A stretch of DNA of 24,964 nt. Origin: Mollicutes bacterium. Its GTDB lineage: Bacteria > Bacillota_I > Bacilli_A > RF39 > UBA660. The translations under genes were made by a program, and so were the position numbers. This document shows positions 14,885-22,350 of the stretch, piece by piece (position 1 is the first letter of the stretch; every line of letters starts with the position of its first letter). The DNA is taken from contig DUUS01000079.1 of NCBI GenBank assembly GCA_012841465.1, forward strand, positions 1 to 24,964, written 5' to 3'. Below the pieces are notes generated by a model. That model searched no databases, was not told where the DNA came from, and worked only from the letters and a program-made list of their open reading frames with translations.

Positions 14885-15093
14885 AACTTCTCCTTCACTG
14901 GGTCATATCCGTATTTTCCAAACGGGTGGCATCTTAATAATCTTTTAATTCCAAGTAATAATCCTTTAATTGATCCATGCAATATAATTGATTGTTTCAT
15001 ATACTCACTACATGTTGGAGTAAATCTACAGTAAGAATGTCTCTTTGGAATCTTCTGGTACATATTTATTAATTTTATTAAAAGCTTCTTCAA
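14881..15093 (-). CDS. yidD: Membrane protein insertion efficiency factor YidD
   Basis: A 70-residue YidD family protein that assists YidC-dependent membrane protein insertion at the inner face of the membrane. The hallmark CRFTPTCSEY (22-31) and the closing CHPFGKYGYDPV are intact, and an amphipathic helix leads the protein. The start is TTG at 15093 with AGGTGAT upstream. It usually sits by rnpA/yidC; here it precedes the binding lipoprotein instead and is divergent from rnc. Confidence 0.95.
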   Translation of the reverse strand: MKKLLIKLINMYQKIPKRHSYCRFTPTCSEYMKQSIILHGSIKGLLLGIKRLLRCHPFGKYGYDPVKEKL

Positions 15094-15177
15094 TTTATCA
15101 CCTATTTAATATTACTACAGAATTTGACTTTTTAAAAGGCGAAATTAAAAAAACTAGCATTATCAGCCGCTCTAATG

Positions 15178-15183
15178 TATAAT
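15178..15183 (+). promoter_or_regulatory. TATAAT -10 element of rnc-smc
   Basis: A perfect TATAAT 21 bases before the rnc ATG; the -35 is weak (TAGCAT at 15155-15160, 17 bases away). It implies a leader of roughly 14 bases carrying the GGTGG ribosome site. Confidence 0.5.
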
Positions 15184-15203
15184 TGGTTATGGTGGTGATA
15201 AAC

Positions 15204-15848
15204 ATGAATCTAAGCAAGTATGGAGTTCCTAAAAATAATAAAGTTCTTGAGACTGCTCTTACTCATGCATCTTATGCTAATGAAAATGGGGGAGAGTGCT
15301 ACGAGAGATTAGAGTTTTTAGGTGATGCGGTAATCGAACTTATAATTTCTGATTATTTATATAAGCATACTAAAAAAAATGAAGGGGAAATGTCCAAGTT
15401 TAGATCAACATATGTTTGTGAAAGTGCTTTATATGCTTATGCAGAGTCAATCGGACTTATTAAACATATTAAAGTAGGTGAAGGGCTTAAAGGTCATGTG
15501 ACCGAAACTATTGTAGCCGATGTTTTTGAAAGTGTAGTTGGTGCTATATACATAAACAGCGGTTATAATAGAGCTAAAAAGTTTGTTCTAGATATAATTA
15601 TGCCATATATTAAAAAAGGTGTTGTATTTTCAAATGATTATAAATCATATCTGCAAGAACTAGTCCAAACTGAAAAAAACAGTGTAACCTATAAACTAAT
15701 TAAAGCATCAGGACCTTCTCATAATAAAAAATTCGAAGTAGAAGTCTTAGTCGGTGGTATAGTTTATGGAAAAGGCACTGGCAAAACAAAAAAAGAGGCA
15801 GAGCAAAAAGCAGCCTTTAACGCAATTTCAAAAAAAGCAGGTGAGTAG
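15204..15848 (+). CDS. rnc: Ribonuclease III
   Basis: A double-strand RNA endonuclease that processes rRNA and other structured RNAs. 214 residues from ATG 15204, which has GGTGGTGAT upstream; the in-frame TTG at 15183 overlaps the -10 box and is unlikely. The signature ERLEFLGDAV is at 34-43 with Glu37 and Asp41, and the second metal-binding pair is Asp106 and Glu109 (ADVFESVVGA). A double-stranded RNA-binding domain covers about 143-212, ending in TKKEAEQKAAFNAI. The rnc-smc order is the standard Firmicute arrangement. ftsY is not seen downstream. Confidence 0.97.
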   Translation: MNLSKYGVPKNNKVLETALTHASYANENGGECYERLEFLGDAVIELIISDYLYKHTKKNEGEMSKFRSTYVCESALYAYAESIGLIKHIKVGEGLKGHVTETIVADVFESVVGAIYINSGYNRAKKFVLDIIMPYIKKGVVFSNDYKSYLQELVQTEKNSVTYKLIKASGPSHNKKFEVEVLVGGIVYGKGTGKTKKEAEQKAAFNAISKKAGE

Positions 15849-15850
15849 TA

Positions 15851-18787
15851 ATGAAACTTCTAAGAATAGACATCCATGGATTTAAAAGTTTTGCAGATAA
15901 AGTAACAATTGATATTAAAGATGGAATAACCGGAATAGTCGGACCAAACGGCAGTGGTAAAAGTAATATTGTAGATGCTGTTAAATGGGTGTTAGGTGAA
16001 CAATCAGTTAAAGCTCTTCGTGGTGGAGGGGTAATGAGTGATGTTATTTTTAGTGGCTCAAAATCAAGAAAACCACTTACTAGGGCTTGGGTATCACTTA
16101 CCTTTGATAATACTAATCAATATTTAAAAACTGACTTGCGTGAAGTTGAAATTAAAAGAGTTGTTTATAAAAGTGGTGAAAATGAATATTATCTTAATAA
16201 TGAAATAGTTCGTCTTAAAGATATAACTAACCTTTTTATTGATTCAGGCTCTAGTGTTAATTCTCTTTCAATAATTTCTCAAGGTAAAATAGGTGAAATT
16301 ATTAATAGCCGTCCTGAAGAAAAAAGAAGTATTTTAGAAGAGGCTGCTGGAGTACTTAAGTATAAAAAAAGAAAACAAGAAACTTTAAGAAAACTAGATA
16401 AAACTAATGATAACTTATCTAAAATTAATTTAATAATAGATGAGCTTACTTTAAGTTTAGAGCCTCTTAAGAAACAAGCAGAGGTTGCGAGTAAGTATCT
16501 TGATCTAAAAAAAGATTTAGAATCAACTGAAATCGCCCTTATCGCTCATGATATAAAAGAGTTAAATGAAAAACATCATCAGCTAAAAGAAAAAGCTGAT
16601 ACTTTAGATGATCAGATATTAACCATTGATAATTCCAATATAGAAAGTAATACAAAGCAAGAGAGTTTAAAATTAAAACTTTTAAAAATAGAAGAAAGTC
16701 TTCAAGCAAAAACAAGTGAGCTCTATACTTTAAATAATGAACTAAGTAATTTAGATGCCGAGCGAAAAGTAATGCTTGAGAGAAAAAAGTTTGAAGTAGA
16801 AGATAGTCTTCTTGAAGAAAATTTAATTAACTTAAAAGAAAAAGAACTTAGTCTTAAAAATAAAATAAAATTAATGAAAGAAGAATTAATATCTAAAGAA
16901 AAAGAATTAAATGATCAACAAACTAAAAATGAAGATTTAATTAAAGAACTTAAAAATGTTAATACTAAAAGAAATCTATTACTAAATGAACTTACTAACT
17001 TAACAAAAGAAGAATCTTCACTTAAAAATAAAATTGATATTATTAATGATAATATTGAATCAAATAGTCGTCTTCCTTTTGCGGTAAGAAAAGTACTTGA
17101 TAATGACCGTTTAAAAGGAATTCATAACTGCCTTGGTAAATTAATTGAAACCGAAGAGAAATATAGCACGACTATAGATGTATCTCTTGGTTTTCTAGCT
17201 AATGTTATTGTTGTTGATAATGAAAATAGTGCGAGAGATGCGATTAGTTATTTAAAAAACAATTCTCTAGGAAGAGCAACATTCTTTCCTTTAAATGTAA
17301 TTAAACCAAGAGCAGTAGACCCTAATACATTAAATAAAATAAAAGATGATTCATCTTTTATAAGTAAAGCATCAGATTTAGTTAAATATAATCCGATTTA
17401 CCGAAATGTTGTTTTAAATCAATTAGGTAATATTATTGTAGTTGATAATTTAAATAATGCTAACCGAATTGGCAGGCTAATAAATTATGCTTATAAAATA
17501 GTAACCCTTGATGGAGAACTTCTAGCAGCAGGTGGTGCGATTACTGGTGGTACTTCTAAATCTAATATGGGTCTTAATACTCAAAAGTTTGAACTTGAAA
17601 ATTCAATTAAATTATTAAAAGAAAAGGTTAAAGAAGTAAAGCTTAAAGAAGAAGAAATAAATGATAATAATTATAATTTAAAAATCTTAGAAAATAAAGT
17701 CTTTGATAGTGTTAATAATTTAAATCAATTAAAAGAAACTACATTAAGAAGAAAATCAGCTTTAAATTCAACTGAAAATGAACTTGAAAGCATAATAAAT
17801 GAAAAGAAGGGTACTAAAGGTATCTTAAATAAAAATATCGATTTAGAAGTTGATAAATTACTGAAGAAATATTATGAAAAAAAGAGTAAAAAAGAAAATC
17901 TTGAACTTAAAATAGCTGATGAAAATGGAATTAAAAATGATCTTCAAAGTGAAATAAGTGAGATTGAAAATAATAATAAATCTGTAAGTGCTAATTATAA
18001 TAGATTAGTTAAAGAACTTAATGAAATTAAAATTGAGTTAAGTAAAACTGAAATAAAACTTGATAATCACTTACAAAGATTAAATGAAGAATATAGTTTA
18101 ACCTATGAAAAAGCTTCAAGAGATTATATTTTAAATGAAGATATTAAAGAAGCAAGAACTAAAGTAAACTCTTTAAAAAGAGAAATAAAAATGCTAGGTG
18201 ATGTAAATACTGGATCAATTCCTGAATATGAAAGAATTAATACTAGATATACATTCTTGCTTGATCAAAAAGAAGATTTAAATAAATCTATTAATGATAT
18301 TTTAAATGTAATTGATGAACTTGATATAACAATGGAAGATAGGCTTAAAACAACATTTAAAGAACTAAATGAAGAATTTGGTAAAGTATTTAATATGCTG
18401 TTTAAAGGTGGAACTGGAAAGCTGATCTTAGAAGAGCCAGATGACATTTTAAATACTGGACTTGATATAATAGCAGAGCCACCAGGAAAAGATATTAAAA
18501 ACACGAGACTATTATCAGGTGGAGAATCAACCCTAACCGCCATCGCACTTTTATTTGCAATTCTAAATATAAGAACCGTACCATTTTGTGTACTTGATGA
18601 AATAGAAGCTGCTCTTGATGAGGCAAATGTTGATATGTTCGGAAACTACTTAAAAAAATTAAATGCTGAAACTCAGTTTATAATTGTTACTCATAAAAAA
18701 AGAACTATGGAATATACTGATAACTTATATGGGGTTACTATGCAAGAATCAGGAGTATCTAAATTAGTTAGTGTTAAACTAGATTAA
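15851..18787 (+). CDS. smc: Chromosome partition protein Smc (short form)
   Basis: A condensin ATPase that compacts and segregates chromosomes with ScpA/ScpB. 978 residues, about 200 fewer than the B. subtilis protein. Walker A GPNGSGKSN is at 31-39, the signature LSGGE at 888-892, and Walker B VLDE with Asp916/Glu917. The hinge lies at about 410-570 (RLKGIHNCLGKL to LLAAGGAITGGT). Both coiled-coil arms (about 170-400 and 575-800) are shorter than usual, which explains the reduced length; heads and hinge look complete. It starts two bases after rnc and ends at a terminator. Confidence 0.97.
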   Translation: MKLLRIDIHGFKSFADKVTIDIKDGITGIVGPNGSGKSNIVDAVKWVLGEQSVKALRGGGVMSDVIFSGSKSRKPLTRAWVSLTFDNTNQYLKTDLREVEIKRVVYKSGENEYYLNNEIVRLKDITNLFIDSGSSVNSLSIISQGKIGEIINSRPEEKRSILEEAAGVLKYKKRKQETLRKLDKTNDNLSKINLIIDELTLSLEPLKKQAEVASKYLDLKKDLESTEIALIAHDIKELNEKHHQLKEKADTLDDQILTIDNSNIESNTKQESLKLKLLKIEESLQAKTSELYTLNNELSNLDAERKVMLERKKFEVEDSLLEENLINLKEKELSLKNKIKLMKEELISKEKELNDQQTKNEDLIKELKNVNTKRNLLLNELTNLTKEESSLKNKIDIINDNIESNSRLPFAVRKVLDNDRLKGIHNCLGKLIETEEKYSTTIDVSLGFLANVIVVDNENSARDAISYLKNNSLGRATFFPLNVIKPRAVDPNTLNKIKDDSSFISKASDLVKYNPIYRNVVLNQLGNIIVVDNLNNANRIGRLINYAYKIVTLDGELLAAGGAITGGTSKSNMGLNTQKFELENSIKLLKEKVKEVKLKEEEINDNNYNLKILENKVFDSVNNLNQLKETTLRRKSALNSTENELESIINEKKGTKGILNKNIDLEVDKLLKKYYEKKSKKENLELKIADENGIKNDLQSEISEIENNNKSVSANYNRLVKELNEIKIELSKTEIKLDNHLQRLNEEYSLTYEKASRDYILNEDIKEARTKVNSLKREIKMLGDVNTGSIPEYERINTRYTFLLDQKEDLNKSINDILNVIDELDITMEDRLKTTFKELNEEFGKVFNMLFKGGTGKLILEEPDDILNTGLDIIAEPPGKDIKNTRLLSGGESTLTAIALLFAILNIRTVPFCVLDEIEAALDEANVDMFGNYLKKLNAETQFIIVTHKKRTMEYTDNLYGVTMQESGVSKLVSVKLD

Positions 18788-18796
18788 TATTTAATG

Positions 18797-18821
18797 AAAA
18801 TCACTTTATGTGATTTTTTTT
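18797..18821 (+). terminator. Intrinsic terminator of rnc-smc
   Basis: AAAATCAC (18797-18804) pairs with GTGATTTT (18810-18817) around TTTAT, followed by T to 18821. The T run also forms the first bases of the next -35 box. Confidence 0.8.
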
Positions 18822-18850
18822 GACATAATTTCTAATCTAAAAATTATATA
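18820..18850 (+). promoter_or_regulatory. Promoter of the SpoIIP gene
   Basis: A perfect TTGACA (18820-18825) and a run of overlapping -10 candidates (TTATAT at 18844 with an 18-base spacer, TATATA at 18845). It looks like a vegetative sigma-A promoter rather than a sporulation sigma factor site. Confidence 0.6.
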
Positions 18851-18867
18851 TTAGATATGGAGATTAT

Positions 18868-19788
18868 ATGAAAAGAAGGTTTAAAACAAGGAAAAAACTT
18901 AATTTTAATAAATATAAAATTATCTTATTAATAATTATAGTTATTATTATAATATTTGGTTTGTTTAAATTTTTAGTTAAAAATAAAATTAAAATAGGTA
19001 ATGAAAAAAAAGTAAATGAATATCTAGCACTTGCATCTAATAATTTAATCGGTGATATACCTTTTAGTGATTTAATTAACTTTAATTTAATTAGTCCTGA
19101 TTCTTTTTTGAGAATGTCTTTTAATAACTTTAGAAAACTTGATTATCGATTATCTGAAGAAAAAAATATTGTCTCGGTTGTAAAAGAAGTTAAAAATCCG
19201 ACTATATATATTTATAATACTCATCAAAGTGAAGATTATGATCCAGGTACTTTAGGTATTTATAATATTACTCCAACTGTATATATGGCATCAAGTATGC
19301 TTGAAAAAGCTCTTTTAAAGAAAGGTATCTATTCAGTGGTAGAAGAATCTAGTATTAAAAATATCTTAAATAAAAATAACTGGGCTTATAGTGATTCTTA
19401 TAAAGCTTCAAGACTACTTTTAGAAGATGTAGTCCTTAAGTATCCAAGCCTTGAATACTTTATTGATATTCACCGTGATAGTGTTACTAAAACTGTAAAA
19501 ATAGGTGATGAGTATTATGCTAATTTAATGTTTGTTGTTGGTAAAAATCATGAAAATTATGAAGAAAATGAAAGGTTAGTAAGTGAGTTATATAAATATA
19601 TTGATGAAAACTATCCTTCAATTTTAAGAAAAAATCATTATAGAGAAAATAGTACTTTTAATCAAGATTTTCATAAAAACACCATCTTAATTGAAGTAGG
19701 GGGAGTAAAAAATACGATTGATGAAGTTTATAACAGTATTAATGTATTTGCTGATGCAATAGAAAGTGTGATTGGCCGTGGAGAATAA
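18868..19788 (+). CDS. spoIIP: SpoIIP-like N-acetylmuramoyl-L-alanine amidase/endopeptidase
   Basis: A 306-residue member of the SpoIIP family, the membrane-anchored peptidoglycan hydrolase that works with SpoIID and SpoIIM in engulfment. A basic N-terminus and one membrane helix (about 18-36) precede a linker and the catalytic domain. Conserved blocks are IYIYNTHQSEDY (113-124; His119 and Glu122 as probable zinc ligands), YFIDIHRDS (197-205; His202) and ILIEVGGVKNT (273-283; probable catalytic Glu276). The protein is shorter than the B. subtilis one, mainly before the catalytic domain. A small membrane-anchored protein follows, as yqxA follows spoIIP in B. subtilis. A general cell-wall role is possible if the organism does not sporulate. 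Confidence 0.9.
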   Translation: MKRRFKTRKKLNFNKYKIILLIIIVIIIIFGLFKFLVKNKIKIGNEKKVNEYLALASNNLIGDIPFSDLINFNLISPDSFLRMSFNNFRKLDYRLSEEKNIVSVVKEVKNPTIYIYNTHQSEDYDPGTLGIYNITPTVYMASSMLEKALLKKGIYSVVEESSIKNILNKNNWAYSDSYKASRLLLEDVVLKYPSLEYFIDIHRDSVTKTVKIGDEYYANLMFVVGKNHENYEENERLVSELYKYIDENYPSILRKNHYRENSTFNQDFHKNTILIEVGGVKNTIDEVYNSINVFADAIESVIGRGE

Positions 19789-20104
19789 AAAACATAAAAA
19801 TTTAAAAATTATATTTTATATTATCTTATTTTCATTTATATTTGTATATGCATCAGGAAAGAGTGGTTATTATGAATCAACTATCAAAAAAAATACTTTA
19901 ATAACTAGTGAGGCAATCAAAGAATTTGAAAAAGATGTATCTGAAGGTAAGGCGGTTGATATAAAAGACTATATTAATGCTGAGGTAAGTGATTACCGTA
20001 ATAAATATTCACGCCTTGGATATAGCGTTAGTAAAACAATAGATTCAGTGTTAAATGAAGGAGTTAAGCACTTTTCTAACTTTTTAAAGTCGTTATTTAC
20101 ATAA
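19778..20104 (+). CDS. Small membrane-anchored protein following SpoIIP (YqxA-like by position)
   Basis: About 108 residues with one membrane helix (about 10-27), then a soluble helical region and an amphipathic C-terminal helix (SKTIDSVLNEGVKHFSNFLK). The start is uncertain: GTG 19778 or TTG 19772, both inside the end of spoIIP and neither with a strong ribosome site, so translation is probably coupled. In B. subtilis the gene after spoIIP (yqxA) encodes a protein of similar size and layout. I see architectural but not clear sequence similarity, so a shared role is an inference. Confidence 0.7.
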   Translation: MENKKHKNLKIIFYIILFSFIFVYASGKSGYYESTIKKNTLITSEAIKEFEKDVSEGKAVDIKDYINAEVSDYRNKYSRLGYSVSKTIDSVLNEGVKHFSNFLKSLFT

Positions 20105-20120
20105 AAGTCTCGATAGCCCC

Positions 20121-20149
20121 TTGAATTAATAAAATATATTTAGTATAAT
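20121..20149 (+). promoter_or_regulatory. Promoter of tRNA-Arg
   Basis: TTGAAT (20121-20126) and TATAAT (20144-20149), 17 bases apart, 12 bases before the tRNA. Confidence 0.8.
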
Positions 20150-20161
20150 TATTTTGCTGTT

Positions 20162-20238
<77 letters not shown>

Positions 20239-20250
20239 TTTTAAGAAAAC

Positions 20251-20275
20251 AAAAACCTTTTTTCAAGGTTTTTTA
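20251..20275. terminator. Bidirectional terminator between tRNA-Arg and the sugar transferase
   Basis: AAAAACCTT and AAGGTTTTT form a hairpin with U-rich flanks on both strands. The TGA stop of the minus-strand transferase (20263-20265) lies within the hairpin. Confidence 0.75.
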
Positions 20276-20907
20276 TTTTCGTTAATATAAGTATTTAAGT
20301 AATTATAATCTTCTTTTTTATATTCTTTTCTCAGTGGTTTTATTTCTTTTAAGTATTTAAATAAGTATTTAATAAGCCAAATAGGGGTTTTAAAAATTAA
20401 TTTAAGATCGTACATAAATGAGATATTATTATAATATATTACATCAAACTCAAGTTTATCTAAATAATTTACTGTTTGGGCTCCAGCAGCTTGAGCAGCA
20501 CCAGTAAGGCCAGGCTTTACTAAATATCTTTCTTCATGGATTTTACCAGGAGGAAGGCTTTCGCCAACTACAAAGGGTCTTGGACCGACAAAGGACATAT
20601 CTCCTTTAAGGATATTAAATAACTGAGGTAGTTCATTAATTCTAGTTATATCTAATATTTTAGATATATCACTATATTTAATATAATCAGGACATCCTTC
20701 ACTATTTAGTCTTTTAGTTCTAAATTTATACATAATAAAGGGTTTTCTATTTTTTCCTTCTCTTGGTTCTCTTTCATTGAAAAAAATAGGTTTTCCAAGG
20801 TCAATATAAACAATTATTCCAGTTATAATCATAACTGGAAATAATAAAATTATTAAAATAAACGAAAATACAATGTCAAAAAGTCTTTTGAAAAATTTTC
20901 TATACAT
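20263..20907 (-). CDS. Bacterial sugar transferase (undecaprenyl-phosphate phosphoglycosyl transferase)
   Basis: A 214-residue monotopic phosphoglycosyl transferase (PF02397 type), which moves a sugar-1-phosphate onto undecaprenyl phosphate to begin a surface glycan. An N-terminal re-entrant hydrophobic segment lies at about 12-36. Motifs are YKFRT (60-64), NELPQLFNILKGDMSFVGPRP (91-111, in two conserved halves) and KPGLTG. The catalytic pair is normally Asp-Glu (DELPQ, with Asp as nucleophile in PglC); here it is Asn91-Glu92. The start is ATG 20907, with AAAGGAAG upstream; an extension to 20946 lacks a ribosome site. No glycan cluster surrounds it. Confidence 0.92.
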   Translation of the reverse strand: MYRKFFKRLFDIVFSFILIILLFPVMIITGIIVYIDLGKPIFFNEREPREGKNRKPFIMYKFRTKRLNSEGCPDYIKYSDISKILDITRINELPQLFNILKGDMSFVGPRPFVVGESLPPGKIHEERYLVKPGLTGAAQAAGAQTVNYLDKLEFDVIYYNNISFMYDLKLIFKTPIWLIKYLFKYLKEIKPLRKEYKKEDYNYLNTYINENKKP

Positions 20908-20936
20908 GTTAAAACTTCCTTTCAGACAACAACCCC

Positions 20937-20965
20937 ATCTTAACAAAAGAATCCTTAAAATTCAA
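20937..20965 (-). promoter_or_regulatory. Promoter of the sugar transferase
   Basis: TTGAAT (20960-20965) and TAAGAT (20937-20942) on the minus strand, 17 bases apart. Confidence 0.65.
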
Positions 20966-20974
20966 GTTATTTGC

Positions 20975-21023
20975 AATCCCAGGTACCTATAAAACATAAG
21001 TAAAACCTTATTATCTAGGGATT
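20975..21023. repeat. Long imperfect inverted repeat in the divergent spacer
   Basis: AATCCC (20975-20980) and GGGATT (21018-21023) enclose an inner hairpin ATAAG/CTTAT (20996-21011) and the palindrome GGTACC (20982-20987). On the plus strand it is followed by TTT. It lies upstream of the sugar transferase promoter; function is unknown. Confidence 0.4.
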
Positions 21024-21028
21024 TTTGC

Positions 21029-21052
21029 TAGAAAAGGCTATAGAAAAGGCTA
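21029..21052. repeat. Tandem 12-base direct repeat
   Basis: TAGAAAAGGCTA occurs twice without a gap (21029-21040 and 21041-21052). It sits between the two divergent promoters and could be a regulator site or replication slippage. Confidence 0.7.
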
Positions 21053-21094
21053 TATGTATAAAGTTAATATTAGAAGAAATTTCAATATTTTTCC

Positions 21095-21123
21095 TTGTTT
21101 AATATCACTATTTATATTATAAT
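21095..21123 (+). promoter_or_regulatory. Promoter of the PfkB-Smr-Obg transcript
   Basis: TTGTTT (21095-21100) and a perfect TATAAT (21118-21123), 17 bases apart. Confidence 0.75.
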
Positions 21124-21147
21124 TAAAATTAATAAAGGGTTGATGAA

Positions 21148-22071
21148 ATGAATGTATTAGTAATAGGAAAGCCAACTTATACAACTGTCTTAAGAACAAA
21201 TGGATATCCAGAAGAAGGATCTAAAACAAAGGTAATTGAAAAACACTCATTAGGTGGTGGAGCATCTCTATATGCAGCATCACTTCTTGGAAAATGGAAC
21301 TCAATGGTAGCTTATAGTGGTGTTGTTGGAAGTGATCACTTTGGAAATGAAGTAAAGATGCATTTAGATAAGTTTAATGTCGGAACTAAATTTTTAGAAA
21401 TTAATTATGAACATCCAACGAATACTTCTTATATAATTATTAATGGATTAAATGGAAGTAGTACTGAAATAAGTAATATTAATGATGAGATTAATTTAAG
21501 TAAATATAAATATGACTTTACTCCAGATATTATTTTAATGGATGGATCAGATATGGCTGGGTCTCTTGCGGCTTTAAATAACTATCCAAATACTCCTTCA
21601 ATTCTTTTTGCTAATCGAATATCTGAAAATGTCTATGATTTAAGTAAGAAATGTACTCATGTAATTGCGAATACAACTTTTGCCGAAGCTCTTACTAAAT
21701 TAAAGCTTGATGATAACCAAAATAATTTAGTGAATTTTATGCAAAAGATTAAGGATTTACATAAGGCAAATTATATTATCATGATGAGGGAAAAAGGCGT
21801 TTTATATGTAAGTGATAATCAAGTTAAAATGATGCCTGCTTTAAATGTAAGAGAGATTATTGATGATACCCACGCAGGTTATGTTTTCTTTGGAGCTTTT
21901 GCCTTTGGAATGATTAATAACTTTGGAATAGATAATGCAGTTAAGCTTGCCAATGCTGCAGCGGGTCTGTCTTTAACTAAACTGGGAAGCGTAAATGCAA
22001 TGCTTGAATTAGAGGATGTACTTAATCTTGCTGGTCTTAAAATGCCAGAGAAGATTGAAACACTTGATTAA
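21148..22071 (+). CDS. PfkB/ribokinase-fold protein with substituted catalytic residues (possible pseudokinase)
   Basis: A 307-residue member of the ribokinase-like superfamily. N-terminal landmarks are VLVIGKPTYTTV, the GGGASLYAASLLGKW sugar-site region (36-50) and GVVGSDHFGNEV (58-69). The C-terminal signature is normally D-T-x-G-A-G-D-x-F; here it reads DDTHAGYVFFGAFA (239-252), with Tyr245 in place of the catalytic Asp and His242 in place of the anion-hole Gly. The usual Gly-x-Lys-Gly block is REKG (214-217). The overall fold looks intact, but normal phosphotransfer should be impaired. It is coupled to the Smr gene by a 1-base overlap and lies upstream of obg. Confidence 0.88.
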   Translation: MNVLVIGKPTYTTVLRTNGYPEEGSKTKVIEKHSLGGGASLYAASLLGKWNSMVAYSGVVGSDHFGNEVKMHLDKFNVGTKFLEINYEHPTNTSYIIINGLNGSSTEISNINDEINLSKYKYDFTPDIILMDGSDMAGSLAALNNYPNTPSILFANRISENVYDLSKKCTHVIANTTFAEALTKLKLDDNQNNLVNFMQKIKDLHKANYIIMMREKGVLYVSDNQVKMMPALNVREIIDDTHAGYVFFGAFAFGMINNFGIDNAVKLANAAAGLSLTKLGSVNAMLELEDVLNLAGLKMPEKIETLD

Positions 22072-22331
22072 TGGATTTATTTATAAGAAACCTGCCAACT
22101 CTTGATATTCATGGATTTACTAGTGATATGGTATACTATGCAGTAAGTGATTTTATTAATGATAATATTAAAATGGGAAATAAAAAAATAGTTATTGTCC
22201 ACGGTATTGGACAGGGTATTTTAAAAAAAGAAGTACGCCGATTATTTTCTTTTGATTATAGAGTTAAAAGATTATATGGCGACTCTTTTAATTTAGGGAT
22301 TACAATAATTGAATTAAATGATAAAATATAA
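22071..22331 (+). CDS. Stand-alone Smr domain protein
   Basis: An 86-residue protein made of a single Smr (small MutS-related) domain, a nuclease or nucleic-acid-binding fold found at the C-terminus of MutS2. Visible motifs are LDIHG (11-15) and VHGIGQGILKKEVR (43-56), with the conserved His-Gly pairs. No MutS ATPase part is attached. The start codon overlaps the upstream stop, so translation is coupled. Recent work links Smr domains in MutS2 with RNA cleavage at stalled or collided ribosomes, so the neighbourhood with obg and rpmF is suggestive only. Confidence 0.92.
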   Translation: MDLFIRNLPTLDIHGFTSDMVYYAVSDFINDNIKMGNKKIVIVHGIGQGILKKEVRRLFSFDYRVKRLYGDSFNLGITIIELNDKI

Positions 22332-22350
22332 AAGACTTTGAGGTGAGGCT

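Noticed and set aside
18265..18543. Minus-strand 92-codon frame inside smc
   Set aside because: It overlaps the conserved Smc head, is rich in Ser and hydrophobic residues from antisense reading, and has no signals.
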